From the NCBI RefSeq assembly GCF_008704395.1, contig NZ_CP023695.1, positions 7,006,001-7,070,000 of the forward strand: DNA of 64,000 bases, read 5' to 3'. The notes under the pieces are model-generated. The model searched no databases. It was not told where the DNA came from and saw only the letters and a list, made by a program, of their open reading frames with translations. Made by a program: the position numbers and the translations under genes. Below are positions 24,680 through 33,882 of this stretch, piece by piece. Within the stretch, counting starts at the first letter, position 1, and every line of letters begins with the position of its first letter. This DNA comes from Streptomyces alboniger (GTDB lineage Bacteria > Actinomycetota > Actinomycetes > Streptomycetales > Streptomycetaceae).

Positions 24680-25434
24680 CAGCCGCTCACCGTCCGCTTC
24701 TCGATCCGCTTCTCCGCCGCCTGCCCGGGGGCGAGCGCGACCACGCGCTGCACGAAGATCCCCGGCAGGTGCACCGCGTCCGGATCGATCCCGCCCGGCT
24801 CCACCAGCTCCTCCACCTCCGCGACGGTGACGCGTCCCGCCATCGCCGCGAGCGGGTTGAAGTTGCGGGAGGACTTGGCGAAGACGAGGTTGCCGTGCCG
24901 GTCGCCCCTGGCCGCCCGCACCAGCGCGAAGTCGGTACGGATGCCGTGCTCCAGGACGTACGGGATGCCGTCGAACTCCCGTACCTCCTTGGCCGGGGAC
25001 GCTAGGGCGACCCCGCCCTCGCCGTCGTAGCGCCAGGGCAGCCCGCCGTCGGCGACCTGCGTGCCCACCCCGGCCGGGGTGTAGAACGCCGGGATGCCGG
25101 CGCCGCCCGCCCGCAGCCGCTCGGCCAGCGTGCCCTGCGGGATCATCTCGACCTCCAGCTCGCCGCCCAGGTACTGCCGGGCGAACTCCTTGTTGGCGCC
25201 GATGTAGGAACCGGTCACGCGCGCGATGCGGCCCGCCGACAGGAGCACCGCGAGGCCCGAGTCCATCGCCCCGCAGTTGTTGGACACCACCCGCAGCTCC
25301 GCGGCCCCCGACGCGTGCAGCGCCCGAATCAGCTCGTTCGGCACGCCGCTCAGGCCGAAGCCGCCGACCGCGAGCGACGCCCCGTCCGCGATGTCGGCCA
25401 CCGCGTCGGCGGCCGTGGCAACCACCTTGTCCAT
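24679..25434 (-). CDS. pcaI: 3-oxoadipate CoA-transferase subunit A
   Basis: The predicted protein has 251 residues, with the ATG at 25434 ([12 protein letters not shown]); longer in-frame starts run into the promoter. Family motifs are [15 protein letters not shown], the oxyanion segment [18 protein letters not shown] region, and [11 protein letters not shown]. It is the first gene of the pcaIJHGBD operon and is divergent from pcaV, as in S. coelicolor. PcaV there represses the operon and is released by protocatechuate. Confidence 0.93.
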   Translation of the reverse strand: MDKVVATAADAVADIADGASLAVGGFGLSGVPNELIRALHASGAAELRVVSNNCGAMDSGLAVLLSAGRIARVTGSYIGANKEFARQYLGGELEVEMIPQGTLAERLRAGGAGIPAFYTPAGVGTQVADGGLPWRYDGEGGVALASPAKEVREFDGIPYVLEHGIRTDFALVRAARGDRHGNLVFAKSSRNFNPLAAMAGRVTVAEVEELVEPGGIDPDAVHLPGIFVQRVVALAPGQAAEKRIEKRTVSG

Positions 25435-25595
25435 CCGTGTGCCCCCACTCGTCCCGGCCCGATTAATCAGGGCACTGAGCATTTCTGCGAGGATAGGAGC
25501 GCCCTCAACTGCCTGGCAAGCATGGGCAGCACGCGGGATCACAGGAGGTATTGTTCAGCGCACCGATGAAAAGAGCCGGAGAAGCGGAGGATCCC
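25435..25595. promoter_or_regulatory. pcaV-pcaI divergent promoter region
   Basis: This 161-bp spacer must hold both promoters and the PcaV operator. The perfect palindrome GATTAATC lies at 25462-25469, and an interrupted repeat CTGCC/GGCAG is near 25510-25530. Which of these binds PcaV cannot be settled by eye. Confidence 0.5.
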
Positions 25596-26063
25596 ATGGT
25601 CGCGGTGGACCTGGCCACCCACCCCGGGCACCTGGCCCGGCGCCTGCAACAGGCCCACTACCTCCTGTGGAACACGATGGTCTCCGAGGAGATCACCTCA
25701 CCGCAGTTCGCGGTCCTCAACGCCCTCGTCGCCGAGCCCGGCCTCGACCAGCGCACCGTGGGGGAGCGGGTGGGCCTGGACCGCTCCACCGTCGCCGAGG
25801 TCATCAGCCGGCTGATCCGCCGCGAGCTGCTCGACAAGGTCCGCGACCCGCAGGACGGCCGCCGCTATCTGCTGCACCTGACCGAGGAGGGCAGGCGCGC
25901 GCACCGCAAGCTGACCGTGCGCACCGCCCGTATGAACCAGGTGTTCCTCGCCCCGCTCTCCACCGACGAGCAGACCGCCTTCTTCGACCTGATCCAGCGA
26001 GTCGCGGACGCCGCGGAGAGCCTGCGCAGCCCCGAGGAGCCGCTGGCGGCCCCGCGACGCTGA
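25596..26063 (+). CDS. pcaV: PcaV, MarR-family repressor of the pca operon
   Basis: The predicted protein has 155 residues, starting at the ATG at 25596 after GGAGG; upstream TTG and ATG codons at 25551 and 25566 are less convincing. It has a MarR winged helix (GLDQRTVGERVGLDRSTVAEV, then LDKVRDPQDGRRYLLHLTEEG). The N-terminal HPGHLARRLQQAHYLLWNTMV helix is characteristic of PcaV. In S. coelicolor PcaV represses pcaIJFHGBL and dissociates on binding protocatechuate. Its divergent position here supports the same function. Confidence 0.9.
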   Translation: MVAVDLATHPGHLARRLQQAHYLLWNTMVSEEITSPQFAVLNALVAEPGLDQRTVGERVGLDRSTVAEVISRLIRRELLDKVRDPQDGRRYLLHLTEEGRRAHRKLTVRTARMNQVFLAPLSTDEQTAFFDLIQRVADAAESLRSPEEPLAAPRR

Positions 26064-26070
26064 AGCGCGC

Positions 26071-27006
26071 TCACGCCTTCGCGAACACCACCCACACCTG
26101 CCCCTTGGCGAACGGCAGCCGCTTGCCGTCGGGCGTCGTGAACGCCGTGCCGTCCTCGGGTGACGGCCGCTCCCAGCGTGCCTCGTAGGCGCGCCCGTCC
26201 CGCAGGACGCGCGCCTTGCCCTCGCCGACCGTCTCGGTGAACGGAGAGACATTGCCCGACCGGTCGTGGAAGCGGGACGGCCGTACCTTCACGTACTGCA
26301 CGACGACCGTGGACGCGCCCAGTTCCTTGCCGTCGGCGGCCCGCGCCCGCTCCCCGTCCATGGTGATGCGCCAACGTCCCTCGTACTCCACCCAGTCGAA
26401 GGTGAAGCTCGCCGAAGGGAAGCTGACCGTCCGGTGTGTCTCCGGTGTGCCGCCCGCCGGGCGCGGCCCGAACCGGAACCCCGTGCTCTCCAGGGCGCCC
26501 GCGCGCGGGGTGGCCTTCAGCGCCTCGGGGCGTACGAAGAGGTCGTGCGGCGCGACCCTGCCGTCGTCCCGGTAGTAGGCGTCATCGGTCGCCTCGTCCG
26601 GCGGAAGGGCACGTACCGGGGCGCCCGCGATCAACGGAAGCAGCTTCGACTGCGCTCCGGAGAACGCGAGCACGGGCCGGTCGAACTGCCGCAGGAGTTC
26701 GAGATCCGTCTCGCGCGCGCTGCGTACCGGCCCGATCGCGGGCGGCACCCGGGAGGCGTACACCGCCATCAGGCGGCTCAGCCCCGTCTCCACCTGCTCG
26801 GCGTACACGACGTCCGCCGCGTCCAGACCGGTGTGCGGGCGCGCCGGGCGTACGTTGTCGAGCTTCACGGCGAGGACGGTTCCACCGTCACCAGGGGGGC
26901 CGCCCGCGGACGTTCCCCTCTCGTCGGGCTGCACCGTGCAGCCGGCCGCCAGGGCGGCGAGCACCACCGCCCCGGCCCGCGTACGCGTTCGCATCAACCG
27001 TCTCAT
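26071..27006 (-). CDS. DUF3048 (YerB-like) lipoprotein
   Basis: The predicted protein has 311 residues. The N-terminus MRRLMRTRTRAGAVVLAALAAGC is a lipoprotein signal with lipobox LAAGC (Cys at about 23). The mature part has two DUF3048 domains: VKLDNVRPARPHTGLDAADVVYAEQVE, then GPVRSARETDLELLRQF, then a C-terminal VQYVKVRPSRFHDRSG region. YerB-type lipoproteins are widespread and of unknown function. It converges on pcaV with only 7 bp between the stop codons. A second start at 26994 is possible. Confidence 0.87.
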   Translation of the reverse strand: MRRLMRTRTRAGAVVLAALAAGCTVQPDERGTSAGGPPGDGGTVLAVKLDNVRPARPHTGLDAADVVYAEQVETGLSRLMAVYASRVPPAIGPVRSARETDLELLRQFDRPVLAFSGAQSKLLPLIAGAPVRALPPDEATDDAYYRDDGRVAPHDLFVRPEALKATPRAGALESTGFRFGPRPAGGTPETHRTVSFPSASFTFDWVEYEGRWRITMDGERARAADGKELGASTVVVQYVKVRPSRFHDRSGNVSPFTETVGEGKARVLRDGRAYEARWERPSPEDGTAFTTPDGKRLPFAKGQVWVVFAKA

Positions 27007-27036
27007 GCGTACGTCATACCCCGTACGTCCCGTTTT

Positions 27037-28830
27037 TCAGCCCAGGTCGAGCGCGTTGCGCAGACCGAGTCGGTAGCGGGTGCGGTCGTGGCGCTTGGCC
27101 AGTTCGATCGCCGGGGCCCGGTACAGCGGCTTCACCGTGCACGGCCGCTGATCCGATCCCGCCTGCTTCAGCAGGGCGTTGACGGCCGCGCGGGCCGACG
27201 CGTTGGCGCCCTCCATCGTCGCCAGGTCGATATCCACGGACACGTAGTCCCCGGAGAGGAAGAGGTTGGGGATCTTCGTCGCGGCCGAGGGGCGGTTGTG
27301 GAAGGTGCCGACGGGGTGGATGAGGAGTTCGTCCTCGTTGGTGGGGTTCGGCGTGCCGAGGCCGTCGACGCCCGGGTCGAGGAACCACGAGTGCAGCTTG
27401 CTGTCCTTCAGGACCGTCTTCCCGGTGTCGTTCAGCGCGGCCTTGAGCTGCGCCCACACCTCCTTGGCGACCTCGTCGCGCGTGCACTGCTTGGCCGTCT
27501 TGCCGTAGAGTATCCCCGGCTTGTCCCACTCGGAGATGTCCACCGACAGGCAGTCGACCGCGACGCCGTCGCCGTAGTCGGCGGGGAAGTCGCGCTCGGG
27601 CCAGTGACCCGCCTGCGCGATGCCCGTCAGCGACCAGGGCGAGTCGATGCAGTTGAAGTGCCCCTTCACGAGGGGCGGGCGCTCGGTCAGATAGAACTGG
27701 ATGCCCGTCATCCAGTCCGTCTGGAGCTTGTCGCAGCGCGCAAGCTGCGGGTCCGCCGCCTTCATCGCGGCGCTCCACGTCCTGCGCGCGTGCTCCACCG
27801 GCATGGCCTGCACGTAGTGATCGGCGGTGATGTCGCGGCGTACGCCCTCGGGGTCCTCGATCACCGTCTTGGTGACGCGGCCACCGCCGAACGCCAGTTC
27901 GCGCACCGTCCAGCCGACGCGGAACTCGACCCCGAGCGAGGTGAGGTGGGCCACCCACGGATCGATCCACGCCTCGTTCGTGGGGGCGTTCAGGAGGCGG
28001 TCGGGCGGGCCGTCCGCGCCCTGGCCGAGCGCGTTGAAGACGAAGGCCTCGCCGAGCGTGCCGACCGTGCGGGTGCTGGCCTCCTCGGCCTTCGTCGCCA
28101 CGATGTTGCGGGTGACGCCGATCGCGAGGATGCGCTGATAGTCCTTCGACATCCTCTCGGCGCGCACGAAGTCCCACCAGGGCGTCGACTCCCAGTCGTC
28201 GTCGCGCCGCTCGTCGCAGCTGGTCAGGAAGACCAGGGCGCGGTTGACGAAGTACGCGACCTCGTGCGCGGGCAGGTTGAACGCGGTGTCGAGAAGGGCG
28301 GTGAGGGCCCGCGCGATGTCGTCCGGGGTGAGCTTCTCCGGCTCGCTGCCCGGCCACGGGATCGGCATGCGGATGTCCTCGCGACCCGTGCGCGCGAACG
28401 ACATCTCGCGGGGCGCGACGAGGTTGTCCCACACGCCGTTCGCGTTCCCGGGGAAGGGGATGCGGCGCATGGTGTCCGGGAGGTTGTGGTAGATCCCAGG
28501 GATGAAGCGGAAGCCGTGCTCGCCGGGCAGCGGCTTGCGGTTGCCCTTCGCACTGTCCGGTACGTCCATGCTGCGGGCCTTGCCGCCGAGCGCCCTGCGT
28601 TCGTAGACCGTCACGGCGAAGCCGCGCTCGGCCAGCTCATGGGCGGCCGTGAGCCCCGCGACGCCGCCGCCGAGCACGGCCACGGACTGCTTGGCCCGCG
28701 GTGCGCCCGGGGTAGCCGCCGCGGCAGGCAGCGCGCCCGCTCCCACGCCCAGCGCGGCGGCCCCGCCGACCGCCGCGGCCCCCGCGACGAACCCCCGCCG
28801 CGTGCTTCCTCCGGCATGACTGTGCCCCAT
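27037..28830 (-). CDS. Tat-exported FAD-dependent oxidoreductase (amine oxidase/desaturase-like)
   Basis: The predicted protein has 597 residues. STRRGFVAGAAAVGGAAALG, followed by a cleavage-type ALPAAAA, is a twin-arginine signal peptide. The Rossmann FAD site VAVLGGGVAGLTAAHELAERGFAVTVYERR follows at about residues 49-78. The C-terminal part has LFLSGDYVSVDIDLATMEGANASARAAVNALL, the flavin-binding motif of the amine oxidase/phytoene desaturase group. Hydroxysqualene dehydroxylase-like proteins have a similar layout. The substrate is unknown. The gene is transcribed towards the YerB-like gene with 30 bp between them. Confidence 0.8.
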   Translation of the reverse strand: MGHSHAGGSTRRGFVAGAAAVGGAAALGVGAGALPAAAATPGAPRAKQSVAVLGGGVAGLTAAHELAERGFAVTVYERRALGGKARSMDVPDSAKGNRKPLPGEHGFRFIPGIYHNLPDTMRRIPFPGNANGVWDNLVAPREMSFARTGREDIRMPIPWPGSEPEKLTPDDIARALTALLDTAFNLPAHEVAYFVNRALVFLTSCDERRDDDWESTPWWDFVRAERMSKDYQRILAIGVTRNIVATKAEEASTRTVGTLGEAFVFNALGQGADGPPDRLLNAPTNEAWIDPWVAHLTSLGVEFRVGWTVRELAFGGGRVTKTVIEDPEGVRRDITADHYVQAMPVEHARRTWSAAMKAADPQLARCDKLQTDWMTGIQFYLTERPPLVKGHFNCIDSPWSLTGIAQAGHWPERDFPADYGDGVAVDCLSVDISEWDKPGILYGKTAKQCTRDEVAKEVWAQLKAALNDTGKTVLKDSKLHSWFLDPGVDGLGTPNPTNEDELLIHPVGTFHNRPSAATKIPNLFLSGDYVSVDIDLATMEGANASARAAVNALLKQAGSDQRPCTVKPLYRAPAIELAKRHDRTRYRLGLRNALDLG

Positions 28831-28987
28831 GCCCCGCCCCCCTTACCGTCGGTAACTGACGTGTCAGGCGCAGGAGCATACGGTCGCGGACTGGTGAGGC
28901 GGAAGAGACGCAGACGCGGCTTCCTACTTTGGCGTGATTACGGTGCACCCGTGGTCACGGTGCGAAGGGAAGTCGCGCAACGACGCG

Positions 28988-30058
28988 TCAGCGCGGCGGT
29001 CCCAGGACATCCGTGAGCGAGTACCGCACCGGCTCCTCCAGCTGGGCGTACGTGCAACTCTCCGGGGCCCGGTCGGGGCGCCAGGTGCGGAAGCGCGCCG
29101 TGTGGCGGAAGCGCCGGCCGCCCTCCATATGGTCGTACGCCACCTCGCAGACCCGCTCCGGGCGCACCGGCACCCACGACAGGTCCTTCTTCCCCGACCA
29201 GCGGCTCGGCGCTCCCGGCAGCCGCGCCGTCTCGTGTGCCGCCTCGTCCGCCCACGCCGCCCAGGGGTGAGCCGCTGCGGATTCCATCCGCAGCGGCTCC
29301 AGCTCCTCGACGAGTTCCGCGCGCCGCTTCATGGAGAACGCGGCGGCGACGCCCACGTGCTGCAAGGCGCCCGCGTCGTCGTACAGGCCGAGGAGGAGCG
29401 AGCCGACCACCGGGCCGCTCTTGTGGAAGCGGTAGCCCGCGACCACGCAGTCTGCCGTGCGTTCGTGCTTGACCTTGAACATGACGCGTTCGTCCTGGCG
29501 GTAGAGCAGGTCGAGCGGCTTGGCGATGACGCCGTCGAGGCCCGCGCCCTCGAACTGCTCGAACCAGTGCCGCGCCACCTCCGCGTCGGTGGTCGCCGGT
29601 GCCACGTGGACAGGGGGCGTCACTTTGGAGAGGGCCGCTTCCAGATGTGCGCGCCGCTCGGCCATGGGGGTGGCGAGCAGGGAGGCGTCCGCGAGGGCGA
29701 GCAGGTCGAAGGCGACGAAGGAGGCGGGGGTGCGCTCGGCGAGCGTCGCGACCCGCGAGGCCGCGGGGTGGATGCGCTCGGTGAGGGCGTCGAAGTCCAG
29801 GTGCCCGTCCCTGGCGATCACGATCTCGCCGTCCATCACGCAGCGCTCCGGAAGACGTTCCCGCAGGGCCTCCACCAGTTCGGGGAAGTAGCGGGTGAGG
29901 GGCTTGCCCGTACGGCTGCCGATCTCGATGTCGTCACCGTCGCGGAAGACGATCGCGCGGAAGCCGTCCCACTTCGCCTCGTACTGCATGCCCGGCGGGA
30001 TCTTCGCGACGGGCTTGGCGAGCATGGGCTTCACGGGCGGCATCACCGGCAGATCCAT
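28988..30058 (-). CDS. ligC: ATP-dependent DNA ligase, LigC type
   Basis: The predicted protein has 356 residues. It has the nucleotidyltransferase motif I YEAKWDGFRA with adenylated Lys29, motif III-like FVAFDLLAL, motif IV GLDGVIAK and motif V MFKVKHERTADCVVAGY. The OB-fold domain ends at RYSLTDVLGPP. The size fits the stand-alone LigC ligases of mycobacteria and streptomycetes, which seal nicks in gap and base-excision repair. It diverges from a LigD-polymerase-like Prim-PolC gene 73 bp away, the partner known in mycobacteria. Confidence 0.92.
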   Translation of the reverse strand: MDLPVMPPVKPMLAKPVAKIPPGMQYEAKWDGFRAIVFRDGDDIEIGSRTGKPLTRYFPELVEALRERLPERCVMDGEIVIARDGHLDFDALTERIHPAASRVATLAERTPASFVAFDLLALADASLLATPMAERRAHLEAALSKVTPPVHVAPATTDAEVARHWFEQFEGAGLDGVIAKPLDLLYRQDERVMFKVKHERTADCVVAGYRFHKSGPVVGSLLLGLYDDAGALQHVGVAAAFSMKRRAELVEELEPLRMESAAAHPWAAWADEAAHETARLPGAPSRWSGKKDLSWVPVRPERVCEVAYDHMEGGRRFRHTARFRTWRPDRAPESCTYAQLEEPVRYSLTDVLGPPR

Positions 30059-30131
30059 AGTCCGATTCTGCGGGGAATCGCTCCATACCGCCCGGTGTGC
30101 GGTGAATGTCCGGCCCGCTTAGCGTGGCTCC

Positions 30132-31163
30132 ATGGGTGAAGCCAAGGGCAAGAGCGCGGCCGTGGAGATCGACACGGGGGAGCGGACCGTACGTCTGTCC
30201 AGCCCCGACCGGGTGGTCTTCCCCGAGCGGGGTTTCACCAAGCTGGACGTCGCCCGGTACCTCGTGTCCGTGGGCCCCGGCATCCTCCGCGCGCTCAGGA
30301 ACCGCCCCACCACCTTGCAGCGCTACCCGGACGGGGCGGCCGGCGAGTTCTTCTACCAGAAGCGGGCCCCGAAGAACCACCCCGACTGGATCCCCACCGC
30401 CACCATCACCTTCCCCAGCGGCCGCACCGCCGACGAGATGTGCCCCACCGAGGTGGCCGCCGTGATCTGGGCGGCCCAGTACAACACGCTCACCTTCCAC
30501 CCCTGGCCGGTGCGCCGCGACGACCTCGACCACCCCGACGAACTCCGCATCGACCTCGACCCGCAGCCCGGCACGGACTACGCCGACGCGGTACGGGCCG
30601 CGCACGAGCTCCGCGCGGTCCTCGACGAGTTCGGCGGTCTGGTCGGCTGGCCCAAGACATCCGGCGGACGCGGGATGCACGTGTTCGTGCCCATCGAACC
30701 CCGCTGGACCTTCACCCAGGTGCGGCGGGCGGCGATCGCCTGCGGACGGGAACTGGAGCGCCGCATGCCGGACCAGGTCACCACGGCATGGTGGAAGGAG
30801 GAGCGCGGCCCCCGCATCTTCGTGGACTACAACCAGACGGCCAGGGACCGCACGATCGCCTCCGCCTACTCGGTACGGGCCCGCCCCCACGCCCCCGTAT
30901 CGGCCCCCCTGCGCTGGGACGAGGTCGACGACGCCACTCCGGAGGACTTCGACATCGCCACGATGCCGGACCGCTTCGCGAAGCTGGGTGACGTCCACGC
31001 GCGCATGGAGGACCACGCCCACTCCCTCGAAGCCCTTCTCGACCTCGCCGACAAGGACGAGAGAGACCACGACCTCGGCGACCTGCCGTACCCCCCGGAG
31101 TACCCGAAGATGCCGGGAGAGCCCAAGCGCGTACAGCCGAGCAGGGCGAAGCACGAGGAGTGA
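30132..31163 (+). CDS. Prim-PolC/LigD-polymerase-like DNA repair polymerase
   Basis: The predicted protein has 343 residues and belongs to the archaeo-eukaryotic primase superfamily, LigD-polymerase group. Family motifs are FFYQKRAPKNHPDW, the metal-binding DELRIDLDPQPGTDYADAV, KTSGGRGMHVFVPI and FVDYNQTARDRTIASAYSVRARPHAPVS. These enzymes fill short gaps and favour ribonucleotides. The stand-alone form paired with LigC (Prim-PolC in mycobacteria) works in gap repair rather than Ku-dependent end joining. No ku gene is in the window. The C-terminus ends in a Lys-rich KRVQPSRAKHEE tail. Confidence 0.9.
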   Translation: MGEAKGKSAAVEIDTGERTVRLSSPDRVVFPERGFTKLDVARYLVSVGPGILRALRNRPTTLQRYPDGAAGEFFYQKRAPKNHPDWIPTATITFPSGRTADEMCPTEVAAVIWAAQYNTLTFHPWPVRRDDLDHPDELRIDLDPQPGTDYADAVRAAHELRAVLDEFGGLVGWPKTSGGRGMHVFVPIEPRWTFTQVRRAAIACGRELERRMPDQVTTAWWKEERGPRIFVDYNQTARDRTIASAYSVRARPHAPVSAPLRWDEVDDATPEDFDIATMPDRFAKLGDVHARMEDHAHSLEALLDLADKDERDHDLGDLPYPPEYPKMPGEPKRVQPSRAKHEE

Positions 31164-31227
31164 GGGCGGCCTGCCGGGCGCCGGGGCACGATCATGGGTG
31201 GGCCGGCTGCTTCGGCACACTGGCCTG

Positions 31228-32022
31228 ATGGAGCCCGATGAGGAACAGCCGTTGGCCGGAGGCAATGTCAGCGAGGGCGTCGTCCGGGTGGGCGACACGG
31301 TCCGCCGTCCCACTGGACCATGGACCCCTGCGGTCCACGCCCTGCTCACCCACCTCCATGAGGTCGGATTCCACGCGGCGCCCCGCCCGCTGGGCATCGA
31401 CGACGAGGGGCGCGAGGTCCTGACCTTCATGCCAGGAGATGTGGTCTGGCCGGACCGTTTCTCGCTGCTGGACCCCGCTCGGCAACTGGCTCGCGTGGCA
31501 CAGCTGACCAGGGACTTTCACGATGCCGTGCAGGACTTCACGCCACCGCCCGACGCGCGCTGGCAGAGGCTGATTCCCGCCGAGGGCAGCGACATCATCG
31601 CCCATCACGACCTGGCTCCGTGGAACCTCGTGGTCGGAGGCGGGGGCCAGAGCCAGGGCCAGTGGGCCCTCATCGACTGGGACGGAGCGGGTCCCGGTTC
31701 CCGCCTGTGGGACCTCGCGTACGCGCTTCACGGCTTCGTTCCGCTGTCCGCCGATCCGCGCCGGCGGCGCCCCGATGCGGCAGACCGGATGCGGGGCTTC
31801 GTCGGCGCCTACGGCCTAGACGAGGCTGAACGCCGTCGGCTGGTCCCGATGCTGGGGCGCAGAACGCGTTCCATGCATGTCTTCCTACGCGACCAGGCTG
31901 CCTGCGGTGTACAGCCCTGGGCCAGGCTGTGGACCGAAGGCCACGGCGATGTCTGGCGAAGCGATACCGAATACATCGAGCGACGCGAAGACGAGTGGCT
32001 GCGCGTGCTGCTCGCCGATTGA
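31228..32022 (+). CDS. Aminoglycoside phosphotransferase-family kinase-like protein
   Basis: The predicted protein has 264 residues from the ATG at 31228; no good ribosome site is visible, so it may be leaderless or start elsewhere. The catalytic loop IIAHHDLAPWNLVV (Asp, Asn) and the metal-binding ALIDWDGAGPGSRLWDLAYAL are those of the APH/choline kinase family. The N-lobe is short (VGDTVRRPTGPWTPAVHALL). Such proteins in streptomycetes are often of unknown substrate, so antibiotic resistance should not be assumed. The codon content is slightly less GC-biased than its neighbours. Confidence 0.8.
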   Translation: MEPDEEQPLAGGNVSEGVVRVGDTVRRPTGPWTPAVHALLTHLHEVGFHAAPRPLGIDDEGREVLTFMPGDVVWPDRFSLLDPARQLARVAQLTRDFHDAVQDFTPPPDARWQRLIPAEGSDIIAHHDLAPWNLVVGGGGQSQGQWALIDWDGAGPGSRLWDLAYALHGFVPLSADPRRRRPDAADRMRGFVGAYGLDEAERRRLVPMLGRRTRSMHVFLRDQAACGVQPWARLWTEGHGDVWRSDTEYIERREDEWLRVLLAD

Positions 32023-32176
32023 GCCTGTTCCGTACGGCGGTTGATCGTGGAGGCTCATGTGGTCGGCCGCTGATGCGGTCGCCCGCTCGTGTCATCGCCG
32101 TACGCCGATGCCGCACGACTGCTCGGGGGGGGGCAGGCCGGCCTGCGGCGCTCTCACGATGACGGCCCATCGTGCG

Positions 32177-32677
32177 TCAGCAGATGTCGTTCCGCAACCG
32201 CTGGTCGTCCAGTACGAGTTCGCGGATCGCGTCCGGGAGCTGGTCCCGCTGCCACCGGCACTCGCGCCGCCCCGCGGCCTCGCCCTCACCTTCCGGCGCG
32301 GCAGCGCGCACGGCCTTGATCGCGTAGGCGGCCGCTCCGAGTTCATGTGCGGCGACGTGCGCGACGGCCCCCGCCTGCCCAGCCGCGTACGCGGCGTGCC
32401 GGGGCGCCCCGCGCAGGTCCCTGGCCGCCGCCCCCATGGCGTGGCCGCCCGCCGCGCGTGCCCGCATCATCGGGACCTCGCCGCGCACCCAGGCACGGGC
32501 GTGCTCGATCGCCTGACGCGGCCGCGGGTCCTCCGGCCGAGCCGACTCGAAGAGTTCGAGGACGTGTCCGGCGCAAGAGGCCGCCCACAGCGCGAGGAGG
32601 TGGTGGTCCGCATCGGTGAGTGTCCCCCCGCGTCGGATCGTCACGAGACGAGGGTCCCGGACCTTCGGGAGGATCAT
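32177..32677 (-). CDS. Putative immunity protein (Imm-5-like)
   Basis: The predicted protein has 166 residues and is Ala-rich and helical. It carries the pattern seen in small actinobacterial proteins annotated as putative immunity proteins: LTDADHHLLALWAASCAGHVLELFE, RARAAGGHAMGAA, and AHVAAHELGAAAYAIKAV. The C-terminus reads ECRWQRDQLPDAIRELVL. No toxin gene is adjacent, so its partner is unknown or absent. The start at 32677 follows GGAG-like sequence. It is divergent from the LacI regulator. Confidence 0.65.
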   Translation of the reverse strand: MILPKVRDPRLVTIRRGGTLTDADHHLLALWAASCAGHVLELFESARPEDPRPRQAIEHARAWVRGEVPMMRARAAGGHAMGAAARDLRGAPRHAAYAAGQAGAVAHVAAHELGAAAYAIKAVRAAAPEGEGEAAGRRECRWQRDQLPDAIRELVLDDQRLRNDIC

Positions 32678-32831
32678 GGGCCGCTCTCCTCATACCTGCG
32701 TCCGCCCCGCGCCAAAGCACCCCAGCGCATGAACGTACCGGGCGTGATCACTGTAGTGCCCCTTCCCGGGGTGGTCGGCAAGCCGATGCGGAAGGATGCC
32801 TCCTGACACCGACAGGGAGGAGTGAACGAAG

Positions 32832-33863
32832 GTGACCGAGGAACCGCGCCCCACCCTGGAGGCCGTGGCCGCCCGTGCCGGGGTCTCCAGGGCCACCGTC
32901 TCCCGAGTCGTCAACGGCGACCCGGGAGTGCGGGAGAGGCTCGCCGAGAAGGTGCGCCACGCGGTCGACGAGCTGGGCTACGTCCCCAACCGCGCCGCCC
33001 GCAGTCTGGTCACCCGGCGTCACGACGCGGTCGCCGTGGTGATCGCCGAGCCGGAGACACGGGTCTTCGCCGACCCGTTCTTCGCTCTCCAACTGCGCGG
33101 CATCAGCAAGGAACTGACGGAGCATGACATACAGCTCGTGCTGCTGCTCACCGAGGGACGCGAGGACCACGAACGGGTCGGCCGCTATCTGGCGGGCGGC
33201 CATGTCGACGGGGCTCTCGCCTTCTCGCTGCACCTCGACGACCCGCTGCCCGGCATCATCCGGCGCGCCGGGGTGCCGACCGTGTTCGGGGGACGCCCCG
33301 GCTGGCCCGAGCCGGGGCCGGGTGAGCCGGGCGTCTCGTACGTCGACTGCGACAACCGCGGCGGGGCGCGCGAGGCGGTGCGGCATCTGGTGGGCCTCGG
33401 CCGCAGCCGCGTCGCCCACATCACCGGCCCCCTCGACCAGACGTCCGCGGTCGACCGTCTCGACGGCTTCCGTGACGTGCTCGTCGACGTGGATCCGCGG
33501 CTGATCGCCGAGGGCGACTTCACGCCTGCGGGCGGGGAGCGCGCGATGCGGGAACTCCTGGACCGTGTACCGGAGTTGGACGCTGTCTTCACGGCCAACG
33601 ACCTGTCGGCGTCCGGAGCCCTGCGGGTGCTGCGGGAGCGGGGCAAGCGGGTGCCGGACGACGTGGCGGTGGTCGGCTTCGACGACATGCTGCCGGTGGC
33701 CGAGCAGACCGAACCACCCCTGACGACGGTCCGTCAGGACATTGAGGGTATGGGCAGGTTGATGGCCCGGATGCTTCTGCGCGGCAAGGGAGGAGAGGAC
33801 CTCGGCACCGAGCCGGCCGGTGTGGTCCTGCCGACGGCGCTGGTGCGCAGGGCCTCGGCCTGA
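32832..33863 (+). CDS. LacI-family transcriptional regulator
   Basis: The predicted protein has 343 residues with a GTG start after GGAGGA. The DNA-binding domain is [30 protein letters not shown], and the hinge is ELGYVPNRAARSLVTRR. A periplasmic-binding-protein-like sugar domain follows (EGDFTPAGGERAMRELL, then DAVFTANDLSASGALRVL and VAVVGFDDM). It converges on a GH64 glucanase gene. A perfect LacI-type palindrome lies in that gene's promoter (35210-35223), so it may control glucan use. Confidence 0.92.
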   Translation: MTEEPRPTLEAVAARAGVSRATVSRVVNGDPGVRERLAEKVRHAVDELGYVPNRAARSLVTRRHDAVAVVIAEPETRVFADPFFALQLRGISKELTEHDIQLVLLLTEGREDHERVGRYLAGGHVDGALAFSLHLDDPLPGIIRRAGVPTVFGGRPGWPEPGPGEPGVSYVDCDNRGGAREAVRHLVGLGRSRVAHITGPLDQTSAVDRLDGFRDVLVDVDPRLIAEGDFTPAGGERAMRELLDRVPELDAVFTANDLSASGALRVLRERGKRVPDDVAVVGFDDMLPVAEQTEPPLTTVRQDIEGMGRLMARMLLRGKGGEDLGTEPAGVVLPTALVRRASA

Positions 33864-33882
33864 GGGGCCGGAAGGGGCGCGG

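Noticed and set aside
26266..29016. 916-codon open frame on the plus strand
   Set aside because: Antisense to the YerB-like and FAD oxidoreductase genes, with no domain pattern or ribosome site.
31228..32022. An aminoglycoside-resistance gene
   Set aside because: Only the general APH-fold catalytic motifs are present; nothing points to an antibiotic substrate.
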